This document shows positions 56,152 to 64,000 of a stretch of 64,000 nt of DNA, in pieces. The DNA is taken from positions 30,978,547-31,042,546 of the forward strand of contig JBCNJP010000010.1 in the NCBI GenBank assembly GCA_039602395.1, read 5' to 3'. This DNA comes from Deinandra increscens subsp. villosa (lineage: Eukaryota > Streptophyta > Magnoliopsida > Asterales > Asteraceae). Position 1 is the stretch's first letter; the number at the start of each line of letters is the position of its first letter. The position numbers and the translations under genes are program-made. The notes beneath the pieces are model-generated. The model was not told the DNA's origin. It saw nothing but the letters and a program-made list of their open reading frames with translations, and did no database searches.

Positions 56152-56648
56152 TTTCGAAAACTTAGTTACTGTTCACTCTGAACCTTGTCCGAACCTCCTC
56201 CGAGCTGCCTCCGAACTTAGTCCGAACTTTGACAACGCCGAACTCTCTCCGAACCAGACCTTCGGAAGAACAAAAACCAAACAACTCCGAACTAGCTCCG
56301 AAAGACCACCGAACTCTCTCCAAACCTAAACCGATCTCTCACCGAACCTAGATAAAGACCGAACTTCATCCGAACCTCGAGTTCGGAGCGGTTATGCCGA
56401 GCTTTTCCGAACCTCAAACGAGACAGATTTCACTCCACCTCATTTTTTCGATTTTCAACGTTTTTTACTGGAATTTTCGACAGGAATTCAAGCAAACTCG
56501 ATAGAAACGATCTAGAAACAGATTTTTGACGAAAAGCACACTCGAGACGATCAAACGAACTCAAAAATGATTGACATTTTGTAAAAACGTGAATTTGAAC
56601 TCAAAACTCCGAAAAACACTGATTTCCGACTTGTAGAACAAACCTAAT

Positions 56649-56660
56649 GCTCTGATACCA
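56649..56660 (-). promoter_or_regulatory. Primer-binding site of element D
   Basis: TGGTATCAGAGC on the minus strand, two bases inside the LTR; initiator tRNA-Met type. The leader between it and gag (56173-56400) is crowded with CCGAAC words. Confidence 0.9.
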
Positions 56661-56662
56661 CT

Positions 56663-57021
56663 TGAAAGTGCGTGAGCGTGCGGATCTTCTACTTAGTCGT
56701 AATGAAATCAATTTAATACGAGATGAAACACAAAGAGTAAAAACAAAACACTTGTATTAACCACAGAGAAAACCATAGAGCACACTCAGAGAACATGACA
56801 CAGAAGCTCAGACTGTTCACTATTACTGAATACAACACAAGACGGACATATTTATACTAGACAAACCCGCTGGTCCGAACCTGAAGTTCGGCCCAAGGTT
56901 CGGCCCAAGGTTCGGCCATGTCCGAACTCCAGGTTCGGCCTGAGTTCGGACCTCAGCAATCTTGTGTGAATCCGTCTTGTATTCGATACTTCACATGACG
57001 ATCAAGAACCATGTATCAACA
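56663..57021 (-). repeat. 5' LTR of element D
   Basis: 359 bp, TGTTGATACATGG to GCACTTTCA on the minus strand. A TATA box (TATAAATA) lies at 56856-56849. CCGAAC/GTTCGG palindromic words at 56873-56950 lie upstream or downstream of it as regulatory candidates. One more 12-bp CCCAAGGTTCGG unit than the 3' LTR. Confidence 0.94.
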
Positions 57022-57026
57022 ACGCT

Positions 57027-57176
57027 TCCGCATTTGTAAACTCTGTAATTATTTTTTAATGAAATAGAAAACCTTTTATTAATTATGAGTCGTTTGGTGT
57101 AACTAATGGACTGCGATCCTGGTTTGTCACGCTCTCTGGGCACGTTATCGTGCGTGGGATTTTTTAGGGTGTGACA
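57027..57176 (+). repeat. End of LTR L, to the right of element D
   Basis: Continues the sequence left of 51092 once element D and one ACGCT are removed. It ends GATTTTTTAGGGTGTGACA, a gypsy-type LTR end. No PBS follows, so it is a 3' LTR or a solo LTR in plus orientation. Confidence 0.65.
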
Positions 57177-58046
57177 TGAATGCTACTGATAAAGGTAAAG
57201 GTCCATTGTTCTCTGATGATACTTCAGATAGTGTGAAGATCAAATATCTGTTAGCAGAAGATGCAGTGAAAGGGAAAAAGATAACAAAACTGATGGCTTC
57301 TCAAGTGAGCCAAGCAATTAAGATCCACAAGCTCTGAACTAAGCTTAAAGACTGTAAGGCTCAAGTTGCTCTACTAACACGCAAGCTTGATGAAAGTAAT
57401 GCAAGCATTGCCTTTCTGACTTTGTTGTTTATGAGTTTAAAGAATAAAAGTTTGGATGCTGCTTCTGACAAAGGACCCAATAAAGATGATGCATCAGGTG
57501 GATCAAGAGGAAAGGAAGATATGCCTGGTTCTATTAATAACGGTGGTACAGTTGATTTAGCAAAAGAGCTAGCTGCAAGTGGTTCAGGTGATCTAGATAA
57601 TACTAATCTAGATACTTATCTGGATGGTCTGTATGACAATCTTGATTTTCCATCGAGTGCTGAGAATCAAGTGATCGATGTCCCTAAGATAGTGATTTCC
57701 CCAAAACCAAAGGAAGCGGGTAATTGGTTTAGAGATCTGACAGCGCCTCCTCCACAGTACTCTCTTAGACTTGGTATCAGTGAGTCACATAAGTACAAAA
57801 AATCAAATAAGCACAAAAACAAAAACGGTGTGAGGTCATGGATCTTTGACGCTGAAAAGGAGTTACATGCTGTTATTAGAAAAGGTCATGCTCCAGTGGA
57901 TATTATGGTGATATTAATGATTTTCATTCTTGGACAATGGTGGATCTCAATGCTCTACTTGATGCTCCATTTATCAACCGATCACACGATACCGAGGCTT
58001 CTCATCTACGATATTTTATATTGGGGGCATCAAAGAAGGGGTTTGT
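57176..58046 (+). pseudogene. Retroelement ORF remnant, perhaps a sirevirus extra ORF
   Basis: A plus-strand frame from MNATDKGKGPLFSDD has a TGA near 57336 and runs on with a coiled-coil-like LKDCKAQVALLTRKLDES, an acidic LDNTNLDTYLDGLYDNLDF and SWIFDAEKELHAVIRKGHA. A 1-bp shift near 57905 then gives the better frame (DFHSWTMVDLNALLDAPF). It ends at an LTR stub at 58047. I know no host protein like it. Position between LTRs and similarity of style suggest the 3' extra ORF of a copia element; the assignment is weak. Confidence 0.4.
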
Positions 58047-59723
58047 TGTAACATCAAGAGTTTCGTAATAAATTGGGTGACTAATTTTAATTATGTTCTA
58101 TTGTGAGTTTTGGTTGGAGCTGATTAAAGATTATGATTCTGAGATTCATTATCATCCGGGCAAGGCCAATGTAGTGGCAGATGCCATAAGCAGAAAGGGA
58201 GATTACACTCCTATTAAGGTGAAATCGATGAAGCTAGTTGTAACCTCAAGCATTCTTGATTCAATCAAGAAAACACAAGAGGAAGCGGTGAAAGAAGAAA
58301 ATTGGAAGAAAGAGCGGATAAAGGGAGCAGTGAAAGACTTAGTCCACGATGACGACGGTCTTAAATATCGGTTTGGGCGGTTATGGATCCCTAACACTTG
58401 CGGGGTGAAGGAATTGCTATTAAACGAGGCTCATAAGTCTCGGTATTCAATCCATCCGGGAGCTACGAAAATGTATCATGATCTAAAATGTGATTATTGG
58501 TGGCCGGGCATGAAGCGGGATATAGTAAAATATGTGGAGAAATGTTTGACTTGTCTTCAAGTCAAAGCTGAACATCAGAAGCCGTATGGTAAGTTACAAC
58601 CACTCGAGATACCGGAGTGGAAATGGGAGCATATCACGATGGATTTGCTCACAAAGTTGCCAAAAACGAGGAGAAATTTCGATGCTGTTTGGGTGATAGT
58701 GGACCGACTTACTAAAAGTGCACACTTCTTGCCTATTAGTGAGTTGTATTCATTCGATAGAATGGCGGATGTCTATGTGGAAGAGATTGTATCGCGACAC
58801 GGAGTCCCGGTGTCAATCGTGTCAGATAGGGACACCCGCTTCACGTCTAAATTCTGGCGGGAATTTCAGGAATGTATGGGTACTCGGTTACTGTTTAGTA
58901 CCGCATACCATCCTCAAACCGATGGGCAGAGTGAGAGAACAATCCAAACACTCGAGGATATGTTGCGAGCGTGTGTGTTGGATTTTGGAGGAAGTTGGGA
59001 CACTCATTTACCTTTGGTGGAATTCTCTTACAATAATAGCTATCATGCTAGTATTGGAATGTCCCCATATGAGGCACTTCATGGGCGGAAGTGTAGAACA
59101 CCGTTGTGTTGGGGTGAAGTGGGTCAAAGGGAGTTGACCCATAAGGATGTGGTCAAAGCTACTACTGAAAAGATTCACATCGTAAGAGCGCGTTTAAAGG
59201 CTGCCCAGGATCGACAGAAATCATATGCCGATAAGAGGCATAGGGATATTCAGTTCAAAAGGGAGACCACATGTTGTTAAAAGTGACCTCGTGGAAGGGA
59301 GTAATTAGATTTCAGAAGAGGGGAAAATTAAGCCCACGATTCATTGGGCCCTTCAAAATCTTTGCTAAAGTGGGTCAATCGGCGTACCAATTGGAATTAC
59401 CTGAAGAGTTGAGTGGAATCCATGACACATTCCACGTGTCTAATCTGAGAAAATGTTTAGCTGACGAGGCTGCCTATGTGCCATTGGATGACATCATGGT
59501 TGATGATAGGCTGGATTATATGGAAAGACCGATTGAAATTCTTGACCGCAAGACTAAGCGGCTAAGAAACAGAGAATTTGATCAAGTAAAGGTGAAATGG
59601 GAGCATAGGAAGGGATCGGACACCACGTGGGAGTCCGAGGAGGAAATGCGGAGGTACTACCCCTACTTATTCCGGTATGTATTTCTAGTTTCGGGGACGA
59701 AATTCCCTTTAAGGGGGTGGAGT
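58047..59723 (+). pseudogene. Element F, first copy: LTR stub joined to integrase and chromodomain
   Basis: 58047-58113 is the first 67 bp of LTR F (TGTAACATCAAGAGTTTCG). The 3' third of gypsy pol follows: end of RNase H (HYHPGKANVVADAISRK), HHCC finger (HKSRYSIHPGATKMYH, CLTCLQVK), integrase core with TMDLLTKLPKT, VSDRDTRFTSKFW and HPQTDGQSERT (D,D,E), then a C-terminal chromodomain-like part (YMERPIEILDRKTKRLRN, VKVKWEHRKGSDTTWESEEE). A small indel near 59268 shifts the frame. Chromodomains steer chromoviruses to chromatin. Gag, protease, RT and most of the 5' LTR are deleted. PPT AAGGGGGTGGAGT precedes 59724. Confidence 0.9.
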
Positions 59724-61757
59724 TGTAACATCCCGAGTTTCGTAATAAATTGGGTGACTGATTTTAATTATGTTTTATTATGAGTTTTGGTAAGATAAGC
59801 AGATTTAGAAGGTTAACCGGGTTATTTATTGGGGATTTCCTAGTTAATAAGTTAACTTTATAATAAATGGTTAAAGTAAAGAAGGTTAGAGGATTAATTG
59901 TGTAAATAAAGGGTCTTGGCTAAATTTTATAAAATATGGAATTAGAGGGACCAAAGTTGTAACTTAAGAATAAGAGAATTAAGTCTGGGTTTTCCCCAGA
60001 CTCAAAAATCCCGAACGAGAGAGAGGAGAGGGGGAAGGAGCCCTGGTTCATGAAAGCCTTGAAATCAAGAGAGTTTGTGGTGGAATTTTCTTAAGGAATC
60101 CAAATTCTAGCTTGGGAGGGCCTGTAATTCCTTATTTTAAGCTCTCCATTGGGTGTTCTTGACCAAGTAAGTGTTCCTATGATAGCGTGATTTCATGGGT
60201 TTCATCTAGATGTTAAATTGAGGTTGAAATCTGTGTCGTTATGTGTTTATGTGCCTAAATGAAGCTAAGTCACTGATTGCATGATTGATTCTATGTGTAT
60301 TTGTTAGAATGGAGATGGGGGTTAAACCCCATCTAGTAGAAATCGAAACCCATTATGGGTTGGGGGTCTTGAATGGTAATTTGAATGAATGAATCCATAA
60401 TGAAGGTAGGAAATTGTTAATTCGTGCATGAAATCTGGATGTGTTGTGTCAAAAATAAATAATGGGATGTATGGAGGTTTCATATGTTACTTGTTAGTTA
60501 GGATGTAATGTATGCACACTAGGTTCTCGATGAAATGCTTGAATGAGAGTGAACATGTGTGTATGCTGATTACATGAGTTGTTTAGATGTTGGTATGATA
60601 ATTGTGCGACCTATGAATGTACAATGGTAATTTAATCAATGATTTAGTTATAGGTGAAGCTAGTGGAGGTGCAAATCAACATCGTGAAGGCAAGACTAAA
60701 TCCTAAAGGTAACACGTAGGGGTTAGATATTTTGTGCCAAAAATGGTTTTATATTGCGATTGTGAATTGACAAGATAAAGTATAAATGGCATAAAATGTT
60801 TGATTGTTTGGGAGGGAATGATGGTAAAGGTCATTAGGTATGACCAAGCTGAAATGCAGTGATTTATGACCCGTTTGGGTTGAGCTGAAAGGTTGTGGCA
60901 AGATGAGGATCTATGAAGGTTATAGTCCTCAATTTGTCCCAACGAGAAATCAAGTGGCTTGGCATAATGTATATGTGCCAAGGGTATTTATATGGAGGAG
61001 AAATAACTGGTGAAACTATGATAAATGTGTTGTTATGTGATTAAAGTTTTAGCAGGTCAAATGGGTTGGGTAAGGTGTTACCGGTACTCGAATTATGATT
61101 TCAATACGAATTTAGTGGAATGAGTATAATCCCCCTTATGCAGGTTTATAAGTCAATGAAAATTGAGTTGAAATGAGTTGGGATGAAACCCGAACCTTTA
61201 GAATCGAAATGGAGACGTTGAGAGGTGGAAATGGTGGAAAATGGTCTGTAAGGGGAGTATGGTACACTGGCAGAGTACCATACGCTGGTGTGTACGCCCA
61301 GCCATAAGCCATACGCCCAAAATGGGCTGATCCGGAATTTTATATGCCAGCGTATGATACGCTGGTCAGAGTACCATACGCCCAAACCTGACTAATTTGT
61401 GATTTATGGAATTGAATAATTTAGCTGTCGAAGTTCAATTGTTTCCTTACAAATGGTTAAAATACTTTCATAATACTAACGTGTTACTAGTGTTATTAGC
61501 AGGTAAACAATAGTAGACGGGTCGGGATCGAATCGAAGAACTTTGAAACCGAACATCACATATTTTGGGGACCTAGATGTATATGTTTTGTTGATGTAAA
61601 TGTTTTGAAGTAAATTACCATGAAGTTAATGGTGTTAGACACCTGGTTTTGTAAACGTGGCTTGGCAATGCATGAAAGTCCTAAAAATTTTATGAAATTT
61701 TCTAACTCTGATTTTCTAATAACATGTCATTCATGTTTATGCGGTTGGGGCCATACA
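59724..61757 (+). repeat. LTR F (2034 bp), between two element bodies
   Basis: TGTAACATCCCGAG to GGGGCCATACA. It is preceded by a polypurine tract and followed by a PBS, so it serves as 3' LTR of the left copy and 5' LTR of the right one. It has an array of CCATACGC/GCGTATGG words at 61255-61390, including the palindrome CCAGCGTATGATACGCTGG at 61347-61365. Short frames within it are chance. Confidence 0.9.
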
Positions 61758-61759
61758 AG

Positions 61760-61775
61760 TTGGTATCAGAGCCAC
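61760..61775 (+). promoter_or_regulatory. Primer-binding site of element F
   Basis: TTGGTATCAGAGCCAC, two bases after the LTR end; initiator tRNA-Met type. Confidence 0.9.
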
Positions 61776-62031
61776 GGTTTGAGGGATTCAAGTGTCGCGG
61801 GGGCACTTGAACTCAAACCAAGTGCTCATGATGGGAAGGATTTTCGGTTCAAGGTTCAATCTTCTGACCCGGTAGGTGACTTAAGTAAGTGATTAAAATT
61901 ATATATTGTGATATTGAATGATGAAATGTGCAGTATGGACCATTTTAAATGGTTAAGCTGAAAATTTTGAGTAATTGAAAAGCGGAAGTATGTGATTATG
62001 ATGCTAACCTATTGAAAACTTTCAGTTTACT

Positions 62032-63060
62032 ATGGCGGATGAAAACAACCCAGCTGGGGCTCTTACAGAGCCCATGATTGCATAAGTGAAGAAGCTGATC
62101 TCAGACGAAATTGAGACCTCGGTGGAAACAGCGGTACGGACCCATGTGGGTCAAATGGAAAATGCCTTGATGGAGGCATTGGAAAAGAAGCTGGAATCGA
62201 TGAGGAATGACCATATGGCGGAAGGAAGCGGGAAGAAAGATAAGGGGAGGTGTACTTACAAAGATTTCATGGTGTGTAAGCCTCCCCTATACACTAGTGA
62301 GGCAGATCCGATAGCATGTTATCGATGGCTAGCGGAAATTGAAGCGGTATTTGAGCGGAGTCACTGTGAGCCGGAGGATCAAGTGATGTTTGCAACCGGG
62401 CAACTCCGGTCGCATGCAAAAGACTGGTGGGATATGACACGTGAGGAAAAGGGAAGGGAGGCCATAAAGGCCATGAATTGGAAAGAGTTTAAAGCGGTTT
62501 TTGCGGTATATCATAGCCCTGAGTCTGAAGTAAATAAAATACAAGATGAGTTGATGCAGTTTCGCCAAAAGAAGGGACAACCGATCGGGGAGGTAACCAG
62601 TTACTTCCTGGATCGAGTGAAATTCTGTAAAGAGCTGCTGAGAACAGAGAAGCAAAAGATCTACCAATTTAACAATATGTTGAACGCTGATTTTAGGGAA
62701 TTCAATAATGCTTCCCGATGTGTGACTCGCGAGGAGCTGATCAATGCTTGTCGAGAGAGAGAATTGGAGCTGAAAAAGCAGGTGGAAAGAGGCGAAAAGA
62801 GGGGAGTAGAAAGCAGTTCTACCCCAAATAAGAAACCAAGGGTGAATGAATCACCCAAGAAAGCTGAAAACTAGAAGAGTGGGTCGTCTGATTGCCCACT
62901 TTGTGGGAGAGCGCATAAGGGAGAATGTTTCTTTTTAACAAAGCAATGCTATGGTTGTGGGAAAATAGGGCATAGTATAGCACAATGTCCTAGCCCTGCA
63001 CGGTTATGTTTCGGATGCGGAAAGACGGGCCATAAAAAGAGTGAATGCCCAAACCCGAGT
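62032..63060 (+). pseudogene. Element F gag, two C-to-T type stop codons
   Basis: ATG at 62032 (MADENNPAG). Gag domain: YKDFMVCKPPLYTSEADP, IEAVFERSHCEPEDQVMF, GQLRSHAKDWWDM, IQDELMQFRQKKGQPIGE. Three knuckle-like motifs follow: CPLCGRAHKGEC, CYGCGKIGHSIAQC and CFGCGKTGHKKSEC. Two stops lie in this frame: TAA at 62083-62085, where Gln CAA would fit, and TAG at 62872-62874, where CAG would fit. There is no frameshift; the frame runs straight on into pol. It is either recently silenced or, for the TAG, conceivably read through. Confidence 0.85.
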
Positions 63061-64000
63061 ACGGGGGCGGGTCAAAGCGGAGTGAAGCCAGATATTCCTC
63101 GAGTGAGAGGAAGATCTTATCAGCTGACTGTGGAGGAGGGAAAGGTGGATCCAGGGGTAGTGACAGGTATCTTTCTTGTCAATTGTATCCCTGCATATGT
63201 ATTGTTTGATACGGGGGCTAGTAGGTCATTTGTTTCTTATGATTTTACCCGTCACCCTTCTTTTGTTATTAACAAGCTGTTTGTGCCCTTAGAAGTAGAA
63301 ATAGCAGATAACAAGAGTGTCTTAGTCTTTGATGTGTATCGTGATTGTAAAATCTCTATAGAAGATGAAGATTACTCTATTGATTTAATACCAATGATGA
63401 TGGGAGAATTCAAGGTGATAGTGGGAATCGATTGGCTATCTAAATACCAAGCCAATGTGGTGTGTAACCGCAAGGTGATTGATATAATATCGCCAAGCGG
63501 GAAGCAGGTTGTTGTTCAAGGAGAAAGAAAGAATGAGATCACATTGTGTTCAGTAATGGAGGCAAGGAAATACATCCAACACGGGTGTAAATCCTATTTG
63601 GCATACGTGGTGGATACGGAACATGAGAGTAATAAAACTGAAGCGGTACCCGTTGTGCAAGAATTCTTAGACGTTTTTCCTGAAGACCTTCCGGGTATAC
63701 CACCGGATAGGGATGTGGAATTTCGGATCGATTTGGTCCCTGGGGCAAAGCTGGTGGCACGAGCTCCGTATCGGCTAGCCCCTACTGAGATGCAAGAATT
63801 GATGAAGCAACTACATGAATTGCTTGATAAGGGATTTATTCGGCCAAGTGTATCCCCTTGGGGTGCACCGGTGTTATTTGTGAAGAAGAAAGACAGTAGT
63901 CTAAGGATGTGTATAGACTACCGTGAGCTGAATAAGCTGACCGTGAAGAACAAATATCCCTTTCCCCGAATTGGTGATCTGTTTGACCAGTTACAAGGGG
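63061..64000 (+). CDS. Element F pol: protease and start of RT, cut by window end
   Basis: The frame is open from 62875 to the last base of the window. The aspartic protease has FDTGASRSFVSYD (DTGAS at 63208-63222) and MGEFKVIVGIDWLSKYQA. The RT starts after FLDVFPEDLPGIPP and has FRIDLVPGAKLVARAPYRL, FIRPSVSPWGAPVLFVKKKD and RMCIDYRELNKLTVKNKYP; the catalytic YVDD lies beyond the window. This is a standard chromovirus layout. The right copy of element F may be long and nearly complete. Confidence 0.92.

Larger units (their letters stand above)
51092..57026 (-). mobile_element. Copia element D: complete non-autonomous element, TSD ACGCT
   Basis: 5925 bp (51097-57021) with two LTRs (347 and 359 bp), an initiator-Met PBS, a purine tract and perfect ACGCT duplications at 51092-51096 and 57022-57026. 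Between the LTRs it has only gag (56151-53034) and a 1.6-kb 3' UTR; protease, integrase, RT and RNase H are missing. It is a gag-carrying non-autonomous element. Element I at 28441-31030 has the same layout. A sirevirus such as E could supply the missing enzymes; that is an inference from shared Gag architecture. Confidence 0.95.

Overview
The window is repeat-rich nuclear DNA of a flowering plant. It has L1-type LINEs with a DUF4283-like ORF1, Ty3/gypsy elements of chromovirus type with C-terminal chromodomains, and sirevirus-like Ty1/copia elements with double zinc knuckles and a 3' extra ORF. Most primer-binding sites match initiator tRNA-Met. The protein flavour suggests an Asteraceae-like eudicot; this is an inference from family resemblance and the genus cannot be told. 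I see no convincing host gene, rRNA gene or functional tRNA gene in 64 kb.

Layout. 1-4177: gypsy element A (minus strand) with a solo LTR in its gag and an odd fusion at its 3' end. 4178-25422: an old gypsy element G (minus); its 4-kb 5' LTR is split by a LINE (7505-21313, 15-bp target duplication) and by a small LTR element H (22927-24565, 5-bp duplication). The LINE is itself split by a 10.4-kb non-coding LTR element (LARD-like, 8956-19333, 5-bp duplication). 25423-26198: a tRNA-headed SINE-like piece and two opposite MITEs inside AT microsatellites. 26199-28440: element B, a plus-strand relative of A that lacks its PBS. 28441-31030: the 3' part of a pol-less copia element I. 31031-36682: copia, LTR, SINE and LINE ORF1 remnants. 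36683-37925: gypsy LTR K. 37926-47765: copia element E (minus) with an open pol and a 3' extra ORF. 47766-57176: a further LTR region L holding a complete non-autonomous copia element D (51097-57021, TSD ACGCT). 57176-58046: a degenerate retroelement ORF. 58047-64000: gypsy element F, as a deleted copy, a 2-kb LTR, then a second gag-pol that runs off the window.

How the parts relate. D and I keep gag and a 3' UTR but no pol, and they lose pol at the same point just after gag. They look like copies of one family mobilised in trans, with autonomous sireviruses such as E as plausible helpers. Their 3' UTRs share three hairpins whose stems change in a compensated way between copies, and D's hairpins carry GNRA-type apical loops. 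I regard this as the strongest candidate for an undescribed system here. A second pattern is that each LTR family carries its own short, often palindromic word repeated through LTR, UTR and sometimes coding sequence. A third is a gag stop codon followed by a splice-acceptor-like TGCAG|G or AGCAG|G in four separate copia remnants.
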